Positions 22,146 to 32,800 of a stretch of 64,000 nucleotides of DNA are shown here, one piece after another. The notes beneath the pieces were generated by a model, which searched no databases, was not told where the DNA came from, and saw only the letters and a list, made by a program, of their open reading frames with translations. Source of the DNA: Tritrichomonas musculus (Eukaryota; Parabasalia; Tritrichomonadida; Tritrichomonadidae); the NCBI GenBank assembly GCA_039105265.1, contig JAPFFF010000064.1:434001-498000 (forward strand), in the 5' to 3' direction. Numbering within the stretch: position 1 is the first letter of the stretch; every line of letters starts with the position of its first letter. The position numbers were made by a program, and so were the translations under genes.

Positions 22146-22496
22146 AACCGTCCGCAGATTCCAATTAACGAATAAATTTTATAACCGTCCGCAGATTCCA
22201 ATTAACGAATAAATTTTATAACCGTCCGCAGATTCTACATATATTTTTAAAAAAATAACGTATTTTTTCATGAAATATTAATCTGCTAACCGCTGCGGAT
22301 CATTGAAATATCATCTAACCGTCCGCAGATTCCAATTTTAATAAAATTTTATAATTCAATAGGCTCAGAAAATTAAACTCAAAAAATTTTATAAATAAAC
22401 GTTCTCCAAAATTTTTTAATAACCGTCCGCAGATTCCAAATAATTTTTATAAATAAACGTTCTCCAAAATTTTTTAAATAACCGTCCGCAGATTCC
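22146..22496 (+). repeat. Subterminal repeat array, unit AACCGTCCGCAGATTC
   Basis: Six exact copies of this 16-base core start at 22146, 22183, 22220, 22317, 22421 and 22480, and a variant (AACCGCTGCGGATC) at 22288. The first three are spaced exactly 37 bp, the last two 59 bp apart within a longer duplicated unit containing AAATAAACGTTCTCC. The array lies just inside the left inverted repeat and has no counterpart at the right end. It is far more GC-rich than its surroundings. A protein-binding site for replication, packaging or transcription is a reasonable inference. Confidence 0.9.
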
Positions 22497-22526
22497 AAAT
22501 AATTTTTTAAAAATTATTTTATCATT

Positions 22527-22603
22527 TATTTTTATATCACATGTCTCAAAAAAAAAATAAATCTAATTTTATTTTAATTTAATTTTTTATCTAATATAAA
22601 AAT
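22527..22603 (+). promoter_or_regulatory. Duplicated upstream region, copy 1
   Basis: The region before the 160-residue gene, containing TTTTTATATCACATG and ending TTTTTATCTAATATAAAA before the ATG, is nearly repeated before the polymerase gene at 23094-23166. A shorter version of the end (ATAATAAAAATATG) precedes the gene at 28676. This is likely a promoter shared by one class of element genes. Confidence 0.6.
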
Positions 22604-23086
22604 ATGACTAAATCAATTGTTGATGACAAAATGAATAAATTATATAAACAAATTAATAAATATTATAAAACAATAAATCGTAAAATGTTAAAACAAATTG
22701 TAAAGCGTACTGATGAAATAACAGATTTATATTATGAATACGTAAATCCTGATATGAATGATAAAGAGAAGCGACAAAATGAAAATGCATTATTGACCAA
22801 AAGAATTTTAAATAATGAAAAGTGTAACGAAGTTTGTACATTTAACGGTGTTTTAACTTTCATTTGCGGAATTTATCATTTTCTTTATGCTTACGAAAAC
22901 GAACCGAATAAAGTATTCCATCATTGTAATATTTGGGATTTCATGCATTGCACACTTCATGAATTCGATATGGAAAAGAAATTTATGTTTCTATTTAATG
23001 ATGAAAATATACCCGAAACGGTTGAAAGATTTTTAAATATTGACGATTATGAAATAATGGAATTATTAAAATTAAATTTTAATTGA
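22604..23086 (+). CDS. Polinton 1 protein of unknown function, 160 aa
   Basis: The first gene inside the left end, 80 bp upstream of the polymerase and on the same strand. The N-terminus is basic and helical (rich in Lys and Tyr) and the C-terminal half is acidic with three Cys and three His. I recognise no family. Because protein-primed polymerases need a terminal protein, and because this gene shares its upstream region with the polymerase, a role in replication is possible, but this is inference only. Confidence 0.7.
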   Translation: MTKSIVDDKMNKLYKQINKYYKTINRKMLKQIVKRTDEITDLYYEYVNPDMNDKEKRQNENALLTKRILNNEKCNEVCTFNGVLTFICGIYHFLYAYENEPNKVFHHCNIWDFMHCTLHEFDMEKKFMFLFNDENIPETVERFLNIDDYEIMELLKLNFN

Positions 23087-23093
23087 ATAATTA

Positions 23094-23166
23094 TTTTTAT
23101 ATCACATGCCTCAAAAATAAATCTAATTAATTTTTTATTTTTTAATTTTTTATCTAATATAAAAAT
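23094..23166 (+). promoter_or_regulatory. Duplicated upstream region, copy 2
   Basis: Copy of the region at 22527-22603, located before the polymerase gene. Both contain ATATCACATG, a CTCAAAAA run and the terminal TCTAATATAAAAATATG. Confidence 0.6.
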
Positions 23167-26100
23167 ATGTCATTAGACAATACACCAACAAATAAATTAA
23201 TCGAGTTATCAAATTTATTATATAATGAAAATTTAACAATTAATGATTGGAAAAATGAATTTGATAATGAAAATGATTTACGTGAAAATTTAATTGAAAT
23301 GTTAGTTTCAGATATTTTAAATAAAGGATATGATGGAGAAAATAATTATAATTCCATGTATTGGTTCGTGAAAGGTTTAAATATTCCATCACCGAAGCCA
23401 CTTAAACGTTACATAGATTCAGATGATTATTTATTCAAAAATTTAAATAAATACAAAATTCGTGATTCACTTGATGATTTCAACCGTCAACGTTTACATG
23501 AAAAATTCAACCGTGATTTACATAAAAAAGATTCTTCATTTCTTGATGAATTAATGAAGCATTCAAAAGATATTCGTGAATTTTGGAGAAGTGATTTATT
23601 ATATAATTCACCACCAGCTGATGCATTAAATGATGAGGAATTTTTCCCTGAAGAAAAACCAAAAGATATTAATTTACGTAATATTAAATCATTTAAAGAA
23701 TGGCAAAAATTAGATGACGAACAACAAACATTAGTGGATGATATGATGAAATCATTATATAAAACACCTACTAATTGGGAAATTAATTTTGAACTTTTAA
23801 ACAATAAAGGCAAAAAATTAATGTTTCCACTACTTAAAAATTTCTTTCAAGAATACATAGACCCATTACCAATGGATAAATACAAAATAGAATTTAAAGT
23901 TAAAGGTCAATGGCATTCTAAACCATTAACACCTGAAGTTTATAATAAATTAATGGAAAATTTCACTGAAGAACATTTTATATTCGACCTTGACGAAATA
24001 CCGGCAGAATTTACGGGATTCAATAGTGGAGATAATGCAGATTTACCTGATTGGTCATTATTTTCATCATTAAGATTTTCAAAATATTTGCATAAAGATA
24101 GGGTCCGTAAAGACGTTGGTGGTTCATTCTTTAACTATATAGCTAATGATAAAGTACCTAAAAAAGTTATTGAGTATTTAAAACGTCTACAAATATTTGA
24201 TTCATTAGTGGATGAAAAAGTAACTGTTCTTGAAGAAGCAAAAGAATTCACTCGGAGTTATTATGATAATTTAACTGAGGATTTAGAATATGAAACCATT
24301 GAAATTCCAGCAAAAATTACCAAAACAGCTAAACAACGTGAAGAATTGGATGATTGCTGCTTCGTTTATGCTCTCAAACAAACTGGCTTTTATTCAGATG
24401 ATATTTTAAATCAAATACGATTAAGAATTAATAATAGGTATTTATCACAAGGTTCAATTGAAAAAATATGTCAAGAGTTTAAGATACATATTAAGTTATC
24501 ATATATTGATGACAGCAGCGATAGAAAAAATAAAAAGACAACGGTTCAACAATGCAAAAACAAAGTCCGTAAATCATATTTGGGAGTCAAAGATGCTGAA
24601 CCTCAACGAACCCATACATTTAACGTTTATGAAGACCATTATTTCATAGAAGAGAAAACACCATTTAGTACTTATTACATCAAAAATCTTCATAAAAATC
24701 TTGATGATGATAAATTCGATAAAGAATATAATAGTGACCATTGGAGGAAAACCAGATATTATATTTCATCATCAAATTTAGTCCGTGAATTAATGAAGCA
24801 AGGATATTTTAATCCAATCACTTATGGACAATATCGAATATTAAAAACTGTTTTCTATCATGAATTTGATAAAGATTTAACAAATATTAATTTAGAATAT
24901 GAACCTGAATATTGCACAAAATTAATAGCTCCAAAAATTGTTAAAGAAAGTGAAAACAAAACAGACCCTACTTATTGGTATGCGGACTTTGAAGCTGACG
25001 TTTCAGGTAATATTCATAAACCATTTATGTGTGTTCTTCAATCACAAAATGGAAAAATTAATGAATGCTTTAAAGGTAAAACATGTAATAAACAATTTCT
25101 TGATTTCTTACCTAATAATGCAGTCGTTTATTTCCACAATTTAGCATATGATTTTAGGATGTTTGCATCATTAGTTAATATCAAAAATACAATAATTAAA
25201 GGAACAAAATTAATGAAAGCAAATGTTGAATATAACGATAAAAAGATTTTCTTTAAAGATTCATTGCCAATGTTGAATTGTAAACTTTCACAATTACCTT
25301 CTATGTTTAATTTGGGCATTAATGTTCAAAAAGAAATTTTCCCATACAAATATTACACACTTGAAAGATTAAATACCAACAAAGGAGTAATTAATGATGC
25401 AGGCTTAAATGAAGATCAAAAATGGACAACAGATGATTATGAATTATTTAAATCAAACATTGATAAAATCCCTAAATGTAGAATTGATGAAAACCATTTC
25501 GACATGTGGTCATATGCAGAATTTTATTGTAAACAAGATGTAAACATCCTTAGACTTGGATTTAATGAATTCAGAAATGGATTTATTAAAGATTTCAGTA
25601 TTGACCCTTTTAATTTCATTTCCATTTCTTCACTCGCTAATGAAGTATTTAATCAACGTGTTTATTATCCTAATGGTAACCTTTATAAATTAGGTGGTCA
25701 TGTTCGTAAGTTTTGCTCAAAAGCTGTTTATGGAGGACGTTGCATGACTGCTTACAATAAAAAATGGCATATATTAAAGCTACTTTGTGATTTCGACGCT
25801 GTATCATTATATCCTTCAGCTATGGCACGTTTATATACCGTTGAAGGTAGACCTGAAGTTATCAAATCTGAACAATTAAACCTTGAATTCCTTTCAAAAC
25901 AAGGTGCTTACATTGTTGAAATCAAAATTACAAAAATTAATAAGCATTATCCATTCCCTCTCATTGTTCGTAAAGTAAACGGATTAAATCTTAATGATGA
26001 TAACTTAAAAGAAGGTGAAACATTAAATATAATTGTTGATAATATATCATTAGAAGATCTCATTGAATTTCAAAAAATAGAGTTTGAATTCATCCGTGGT

Positions 26101-26970
26101 TATTATTGGGCAGGCAAACGTGATTATACAATCCAAAAAGAAATTAAGAAAATATTTAATAAAAGACTTGAATATAAGAAGCAACATAACCCATTACAAC
26201 AATTATATAAATTAATTATGAATTCATGCTATGGTAAAACTATTGAAAAACCAGTTGATAAAGATATTAAATATATGAATGATGACGATTTAGAGAAATA
26301 TTGGATCAAAAACTATAATAAAATTATTGAGGACACATTAATTGAGAGTAGAAAGACACCAATTCACGCAGTAAAAGTTATTAAACAAATTGAAAATCAT
26401 TTTAACTTTTCACTTCTTGGTATTCAAGTTCTTTCTATGTCAAAGCGAATTATGAATGAAGTAATGTGTTTAGCTTATGATTTAGGATGTCACATTTATT
26501 ACCAAGATACTGATTCAATGCACATTGAAGTTGATGATTTACCACGACTTGTTAATGGTTTTAAAGAAAAATATTATCGTGAATTAATCGGAACTAATTT
26601 AGGACAATTTCACAGTGACTTTCCAACTATTAACGGTCATGATGAAATGCCAAAATCTATTGAGTCATATTTTCTAATGAAGAAAATGTATATAGATAAA
26701 TTACAAGATTCCACCGGAGAAATTGATTATATGATTAGAGGTAAAGGTTTGACACAAAATTCTATTAAATATGCTTACAAAGAATTTGGTAATGATCCCA
26801 TGAAATTATATGAATCCCTATTTAATGGCAACACACAAACGTTTGATTTAACGAAAGGTCAACCATGCTTTTCAATGAATAAAAACATGACAGTATCAAC
26901 TTTAAAGAAATTTGAACGTAAAATAAAAACAACTTATGAAGAAGGTAAACATGAAGATTATTTTAAATAG
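23167..26970 (+). CDS. polB: Protein-primed family B DNA polymerase (Polinton 1)
   Basis: A 1267-residue protein. The exonuclease motifs are ADFEAD at about 604-609, HNLAYDF at about 656 and YCKQDVNIL at about 787. The polymerase motifs are DAVSLYPSAM (motif A, about 878), MNSCYGK (motif B, about 1018), YQDTDSMH (motif C, about 1113), with a following KKMYIDK. The set and spacing match protein-primed PolBs of Polintons. A long N-terminal region of about 590 residues contains ELDDCCFVYAL (about 396) and, further on, EDHYF, spaced as in an OTU-like cysteine protease; this is a weak match. The 3' end overlaps the convergent integrase gene by 8 bp. Confidence 0.95.
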   Translation: MSLDNTPTNKLIELSNLLYNENLTINDWKNEFDNENDLRENLIEMLVSDILNKGYDGENNYNSMYWFVKGLNIPSPKPLKRYIDSDDYLFKNLNKYKIRDSLDDFNRQRLHEKFNRDLHKKDSSFLDELMKHSKDIREFWRSDLLYNSPPADALNDEEFFPEEKPKDINLRNIKSFKEWQKLDDEQQTLVDDMMKSLYKTPTNWEINFELLNNKGKKLMFPLLKNFFQEYIDPLPMDKYKIEFKVKGQWHSKPLTPEVYNKLMENFTEEHFIFDLDEIPAEFTGFNSGDNADLPDWSLFSSLRFSKYLHKDRVRKDVGGSFFNYIANDKVPKKVIEYLKRLQIFDSLVDEKVTVLEEAKEFTRSYYDNLTEDLEYETIEIPAKITKTAKQREELDDCCFVYALKQTGFYSDDILNQIRLRINNRYLSQGSIEKICQEFKIHIKLSYIDDSSDRKNKKTTVQQCKNKVRKSYLGVKDAEPQRTHTFNVYEDHYFIEEKTPFSTYYIKNLHKNLDDDKFDKEYNSDHWRKTRYYISSSNLVRELMKQGYFNPITYGQYRILKTVFYHEFDKDLTNINLEYEPEYCTKLIAPKIVKESENKTDPTYWYADFEADVSGNIHKPFMCVLQSQNGKINECFKGKTCNKQFLDFLPNNAVVYFHNLAYDFRMFASLVNIKNTIIKGTKLMKANVEYNDKKIFFKDSLPMLNCKLSQLPSMFNLGINVQKEIFPYKYYTLERLNTNKGVINDAGLNEDQKWTTDDYELFKSNIDKIPKCRIDENHFDMWSYAEFYCKQDVNILRLGFNEFRNGFIKDFSIDPFNFISISSLANEVFNQRVYYPNGNLYKLGGHVRKFCSKAVYGGRCMTAYNKKWHILKLLCDFDAVSLYPSAMARLYTVEGRPEVIKSEQLNLEFLSKQGAYIVEIKITKINKHYPFPLIVRKVNGLNLNDDNLKEGETLNIIVDNISLEDLIEFQKIEFEFIRGYYWAGKRDYTIQKEIKKIFNKRLEYKKQHNPLQQLYKLIMNSCYGKTIEKPVDKDIKYMNDDDLEKYWIKNYNKIIEDTLIESRKTPIHAVKVIKQIENHFNFSLLGIQVLSMSKRIMNEVMCLAYDLGCHIYYQDTDSMHIEVDDLPRLVNGFKEKYYRELIGTNLGQFHSDFPTINGHDEMPKSIESYFLMKKMYIDKLQDSTGEIDYMIRGKGLTQNSIKYAYKEFGNDPMKLYESLFNGNTQTFDLTKGQPCFSMNKNMTVSTLKKFERKIKTTYEEGKHEDYFK

Positions 26971-28570
26971 GATCTAATAAATATCTTGGTAATAATTGAA
27001 TTCTATTTTTACCATTAAGTTTTCCTTCTACTTTAAATAATCCATTTTCTTTACCAATAACTTTAAACTCTCCAGGTTGAATTATTGATCTTCTTTTCAT
27101 CATTGGATCTTTTTCATTATAAACTTTAACATTTACTCCATCATTAATATTAAAACTTGCATTATTTTTAATTTCCCAATTAGCTTGTAATATTCTCCTC
27201 ACAATATAATTTTCAAGTTCTGGATCATCATTTACCATCTTTGGTGTTACACTAAAACCTGCCCATTTACTCAATCCTCTATGTGGTGCATTATTGTATT
27301 GATTAACTATTTCATTCATTACTTCAGGAGTTATTACACCAATTTTCATATTATACGCCATATCTCTAATGGTTCTAATTACTCTATCAATAATTCCTAA
27401 ACTTGAATGCAAAGGATCATTTTTTACATCTTCCTGTTCTTTCTTCATGAAATCGGGATAGTTACCCATTACTTGTCTAGTCACTGGTTTAAAATCAATT
27501 CCTCGTGAATTATAAAATGTTTCCCAAGCCAACTTTGAATTAAAACTTCCTTCACCATCACCTGTTAAATGTTTTACATTAGCACCTTTCTCAATCATTC
27601 TATTTAATGCTCTCAAATATGAAACAGTTGATTTAATAGTTCCTTTTGAAAATTCATTTTCTCCCACTACATCATTTAATAATTCAACAAATAAGTATTT
27701 AGTATTCACATTTATTGCTACCAAATAACCCAATTTTCCACAAAACATTAAATCAATCATCCATGTGTTCTTTTCTGCAACTTTATGCAATTGATAATGT
27801 TTTATATTTTGTTTTAAAGGAAATGATGAAGGAATTTTTCCCTTTTCTTCTTTCAGTTCTGGGTTAATTAGTTTTAAAGCATTGATTTTATCTTTACTTT
27901 TATATCCAAATAATCCCGTAAATGGTATTTTATCATATTTTATAGTCGTCCCTGGTTGTTGAAAATATTTTCGTTTATAATCTTCATACCAATTATTAAT
28001 TGATCTTCTTCCTCTATTCCATCCACTTGTGACTTGAACAAAATTGTCATATGTTAATAAATCATCATTCATGTGTTCAACAACAAATTTATCTAATTTA
28101 TCGCCAAACGTTTCTTTTCTGACTTTCGGCTCTTCATTCTTATGTACTTCCTCCCATTCTCTTTCATACTCATCATATATTTGTCTAATATCTTCATCTA
28201 GTAATGGTTTAAATGAGTTTAATCTTTTCACTTGATTAAATGATAATTTATTTTTGTTCTTATGAACTTTGCTCAATAAATCCTCTCTTGCTATTCTCAC
28301 TGCTACATCATAATCTGCCATTCGTTCACGTTCCTTTACTACTTTACGTCTATGTTCTTCATCCTTTACTATATCTCGAATGGTTAAGTAATGAATTATA
28401 TAGAAATTGTTTATATGTTGAGCTGGAATTTTCACTTTCAAATATTTTTCACAATAATGATTTATATAATATTTCACTTGTTCCTCAAATCTATTCGGTT
28501 CATACTTTTCTATCTTACTTGTCACATATGAAATTATCCCATCTGTGTTATTAAATAATGTTTCCGTCAT
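26963..28570 (-). CDS. Retrovirus-type integrase (Polinton 1)
   Basis: A 535-residue protein with a basic, helical N-terminal half and an RNase H-fold integrase core: TWMIDL at about 269-274, TGDGEGSFN at about 336, and SLGIIDRVIRTIRDM at about 389. The C-terminus (about 470-535) has a small beta-rich segment (VNVKVYNEKD, then GEFKVIGKENGLFKVEG) typical of the Polinton integrase tail. This enzyme is expected to insert the element after replication. It is convergent with polB. Confidence 0.9.
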   Translation of the reverse strand: MTETLFNNTDGIISYVTSKIEKYEPNRFEEQVKYYINHYCEKYLKVKIPAQHINNFYIIHYLTIRDIVKDEEHRRKVVKERERMADYDVAVRIAREDLLSKVHKNKNKLSFNQVKRLNSFKPLLDEDIRQIYDEYEREWEEVHKNEEPKVRKETFGDKLDKFVVEHMNDDLLTYDNFVQVTSGWNRGRRSINNWYEDYKRKYFQQPGTTIKYDKIPFTGLFGYKSKDKINALKLINPELKEEKGKIPSSFPLKQNIKHYQLHKVAEKNTWMIDLMFCGKLGYLVAINVNTKYLFVELLNDVVGENEFSKGTIKSTVSYLRALNRMIEKGANVKHLTGDGEGSFNSKLAWETFYNSRGIDFKPVTRQVMGNYPDFMKKEQEDVKNDPLHSSLGIIDRVIRTIRDMAYNMKIGVITPEVMNEIVNQYNNAPHRGLSKWAGFSVTPKMVNDDPELENYIVRRILQANWEIKNNASFNINDGVNVKVYNEKDPMMKRRSIIQPGEFKVIGKENGLFKVEGKLNGKNRIQLLPRYLLDPI

Positions 28571-28675
28571 GATTTAAATTAAATTAAATTAAAGATATTT
28601 GATGATTTCATGAATGTAAAAATAATTATTTAGTTTATTTTTCATAAATTAAATTTTTTATCACATAATAAAAAT

Positions 28676-28906
28676 ATGTCTCAAGCCTTACCACCCCTTA
28701 AACAACGTCATGAACGTAAAACATTCGCTACTCCAACGTTGAAACTCATAAATTCACGTCTTCAATATTATAGAAAAGTATTAAGTCAACCTGAACCAAC
28801 AACGGAGAAAGGAAAACTTAGTCGTGCAAGAATTCAAAATAAATATGATCAATGCATGAAAGTAAGACAATTATTAAATAGAGCCGTTAAGAACCTTTAT
28901 CTTTAA
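28676..28906 (+). CDS. Small basic Polinton 1 protein, 76 aa
   Basis: A short, basic, helical protein (many Lys and Arg; MSQALPPLKQRHERKTF at the start). Its 3' end overlaps the convergent gene at 28887-29138 by 20 bp. The upstream region resembles that of the polymerase gene. It has no recognised family; DNA binding is conceivable from charge alone. Confidence 0.6.
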   Translation: MSQALPPLKQRHERKTFATPTLKLINSRLQYYRKVLSQPEPTTEKGKLSRARIQNKYDQCMKVRQLLNRAVKNLYL

Positions 28907-29138
28907 CAAGGCTTTGCCCAGGACTTCGTCCATAGAACCCATCACTACCGAAATATTCAATTGCTGGATTATTTGAATTATCAAATTTAGGTAATATTTT
29001 TGCAACATTACCAACAACAGGTAATTTTTCCATTATTGATTTTGTTTTATTCCATCCAAATTTGAAGCCATCAGCGAAATCTTTAGCTGCTTCTTTAACT
29101 TTCCCCGCTAACTTTTTAAACCAACTACCAAAAGCCAT
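28887..29138 (-). CDS. Amphipathic virion-type protein A, 83 aa (Polinton 1)
   Basis: Starts MAFGSWFKKLAGKVKEAAKD, an amphipathic basic helix, followed by a glycine/proline-bearing hydrophobic stretch (PVVGNVAKILP). The first seven residues are identical to those of the 106-residue protein at 36928, so the two are probably paralogues. Basic amphipathic proteins of this kind recall adenovirus pVI/pX-like minor virion proteins; that comparison is inference. Confidence 0.65.
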   Translation of the reverse strand: MAFGSWFKKLAGKVKEAAKDFADGFKFGWNKTKSIMEKLPVVGNVAKILPKFDNSNNPAIEYFGSDGFYGRSPGQSLVKDKGS

Positions 29139-29189
29139 ATTTAAATTTAATTAAAAATTATGATTTAATATTTTTATTTAAAACTAAAT

Positions 29190-29831
29190 ATGACATTAAA
29201 GCAAGCAAGAATATTAAGTAGTGAAACCGATAACACAATTAAGCAAGAACAAAACACAAATGTTAACATTAACATTAAACCATCAACTAAACCACGACCT
29301 CAAACCGTTCCACTTTATCCTAATGTTCAACCTCTTAATCCTAACGTAAATTTTACTCAAGCGAACCAACCTTCGGATATTCCACCGGTTGGTCAAACTT
29401 TATATATTCCGACGACGGAGGATTTGAACTATCAATCTCAACCTCCAACAAACAGCAATTTCCCATTAACTCGAGACAGAGGTATTGCAGATTTAGGAAA
29501 TGAAATTGAGGATTTAGAAAAGAAAAACCAATTTTTACAAATGTTAGTTGAAATGTATGAATCAAATCCGTTAAAAATAAATGCTTACGTTGTTTGTGAA
29601 AGTAAGTTATTAATGAATATGATAAAGTTGTTAACTGATTGCGATAAAGTTGAGTTAGTACTTAATGAAGATATCGGATGTTCTGGATGCACTGCAAAAT
29701 CAAACAAAATCATTTATGTTTCAAAAATATTGATTACTAAAGATGGTAAAACTAGTGAGTTAAAATATGATTACAATAACATTTATAGTGAATTTGTTAA
29801 ATATGGAATTAGTTTGAAAATGGTATGCTAA
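29190..29831 (+). CDS. Conserved Polinton protein, 213 aa
   Basis: The N-terminus is KQARILSSETDNTIKQEQN, followed by a Pro/Gln/Asn-rich middle and a compact C-terminal domain (IEDLEKKNQFLQ, then NPLKINAYVVCESKLLMNMIKLL, then DKVELVLNEDIGCSGC). A clear homologue lies in the second element at 57002-57583 with the same order of parts, including the CxGC motif. No function is known to me. Convergent with the fibre gene, 1 bp apart. Confidence 0.75.
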   Translation: MTLKQARILSSETDNTIKQEQNTNVNINIKPSTKPRPQTVPLYPNVQPLNPNVNFTQANQPSDIPPVGQTLYIPTTEDLNYQSQPPTNSNFPLTRDRGIADLGNEIEDLEKKNQFLQMLVEMYESNPLKINAYVVCESKLLMNMIKLLTDCDKVELVLNEDIGCSGCTAKSNKIIYVSKILITKDGKTSELKYDYNNIYSEFVKYGISLKMVC

Positions 29832-29832
29832 T

Positions 29833-32800
29833 TTAAGCCTTAAATACCGCCAACATATTTTCATTAATTATACCAGTGATGATGCCAACAGTTGTTCTAC
29901 GTATTTTTGATGTTATCGCGGTAGCTCCAGTTATTATTTTTAGAACGTTATCGTCATCTACAAACACTTCATCCCCGATTGAGTAACATGAGGTATCTTT
30001 AACTTTAACTAAATAATCACCACCTGAAGCAAATGTAACACATTTATTAGCTTCATCAATAGAAGTGCATATACCTATGAAAGTGTTCCATTTACCATTA
30101 GTCTTTACTGAACAAATGCAATCCGTTGTGTCATTTTCAGTGCTTGATATGAAAGACTTAGTTGATTTGTCATATCTGTAAACCTTACCTGTCATATATA
30201 CTGGTGCACCAATTACAAAATCATTTATTGAATTCATTGATTTCTCAATCGGACAATAATGAGTGATAGTTGTGTTAGCTTTTAATTGATATGCTTGTAA
30301 TTCTGATTTCAACGCAAACTCATTCTTTGCATAATTCAATGAGCACACTGTTCCGTCATCATTTTCCATCTTTATGTAGATTTGTGATATAGTCATGAAT
30401 GTAGATTCTGCTTGCTCTTTATTACAAAATGAGCCTTGTACGGATTGACGTTGATGTCTGTAATAGATTTCATGATTAGTTGATTTATTCCTAAACAACA
30501 TACATGTTTTGTATGTATGTGTTTCCTCTTCCCCGACATAAGTGTACAAACCTTTGTAATTAACACTTGGCTGACCGTCAAATGAATTAACACTGAACTC
30601 CATGTATAAGTCATTTGTCTTCACCGTATCTAAGTACTTATTCAATATTTCATCAACATAACCGTCTGACATCACTTCTAAAGGGATATCAGTTAATTTA
30701 ATGACAGAATTCTTCATCAACACTTCACTCTTTAATGCTATTTCATCATTAATATATGTTTTCAATGCATATTTCCCTTCAGCCACATCCTTGGTCTCAT
30801 ACTTATCTAATTCATATGCTAATTCATCTTCATCAACGAACATCTCATCAGCTTGTGCACTAGTATAATATGGTGTCAAGTCAACTGGTTCCGGGATATC
30901 TGTTTTGAGAGCATAAGTGTTCGACACATATCTAGCCGAATAAGCGTTTTTGTTGGTTGGTTCGATAGTTTTGGTTATTGAGCATGATAATATTTCTGGT
31001 GTTTCACCAGTTCCTGGATTTATTAATTCATGGCAGTCATACAGAAACCAAAGACTAGAACCACTTCCTTCCATACGCATTATCTGAGAGGGTTGATCGT
31101 CATTGTACGAATAATCTACGTGAACATAATGACCCGTATAAAAATTGTTTGATGAGACAATATCCAGCCCATATTGCTCAATCATTTCATGATATGTGTC
31201 GTAATCCAAATCAGGAATTGTATTATTTTCAATTTTGAATTGAATAGTTGTTTGCCCCTCAATAATTTCTGGAATTTCACTTTTCACTTGCTCAATAGCA
31301 CGGGTCATATCTGTTTTTAATGCATAAGCATTTAATATATTTGTTAATTGATTGTTATTTTTAAAGTTTGTGTTTAAATATGTGTATGACGGATAATTAT
31401 CTTGAACATATCGAACAGTTGCATAATTATTTAATGTTTCATTTAATTTATTCGTGAATGATTCATTTAAATGATTTTTATGGTTTTCAATCAATTTTTT
31501 AGTTGCTGATGCTGTTAATAATTGGTTATTAGTTAATGTTTCACCTAATAATAATTCTTTATCGTTTTTAGTTGCTGGGGTGTATTTGAGTTTAACAAAT
31601 GATGGTTGAACTGTTCCATAAATTAAAAGATATGGAAATTCATAAACTAATTCGCAATTAATAGCTGAAATATCTGCAGCATCTGAGTTCAAACATTCAA
31701 TACTTCCATTTTCCTTATACTCATATTCGTAAATTCGGTACATCTCGCCAATATCATCAACCATAAATGAAACATCAATTTTATAATTAGTTTCAATATG
31801 TTCACAGTAATATTTAAAACATAATCTTTCATCAGGAATTATAATTTCTGTTTCAACATATGGTTTTTCTTCAACTACTTCATGAGGTGATAAAACAATT
31901 CCATCATCAATTATTTCATCAACATATGCAACTTCTTTAACAGTTGATCCAGCATTTTTACTAAACGCTAATTTTAATGCACCAAATATACCTTCAGCAC
32001 CAACTTTCATTAATCCGCCAAAGTTAAAACAAAAGTTACTAATTTGTACGACATCCATAACTATATCAAACCAATTTGTTTTATTTTTCATATCATTAAT
32101 TTCTTTCTCTAACTTTGCACAATAATTTTGAAGTGCTGATATTTGATTAACCGCAATATCAACAGTGTTACCTAATGAATTTAAAACGAAAACGTGGGAT
32201 TCAATGTTCTCACCTATGACTACACCTGAAGTTTGAATGTTAAAGTTTGTATAAAGTGTTGTGCATGCTTCAGGTCGTGGTGAGACAGTATAATATCCAG
32301 TATTAGCTAAGAACTCAAATGTATTCATTCCTTTTTCATAACTTACATCAGCAATTGTATAAATTAATTCGTCATCTTTTGGCATGTATAATATTAAACC
32401 ATATGGTGGATTACCGACTTGCAAAGGTGAAGTATAATGGTATTCAAGTAATTCAAAATAATTGTCAGATTGAAGTTTATAATTATTTAATCCTGAAGAT
32501 TTATATTCGAAGTCAACAATGAAGTCATAAGTTTTATTATTTATGTTCAAAGTTGCTGAATACGTACAATTAGCAAAATCTTTGACGGGGTAAATGTAAA
32601 CCCTCCATGCGTCATTATCTTCTTTATACGTTTGAATTTTACAGTTATCTTTTGGTGTTAACATTCCTTTATTAACTAATAACTCAAATGGGTTTCCTTG
32701 ATTATCATAATCAGCGAAAGTGTGTAACACTTTTTTATTAGCTTCATTTTTAGCAATACATATAAAGGCTACTTCATGAGAACCAGGATTTTTACGTGTT

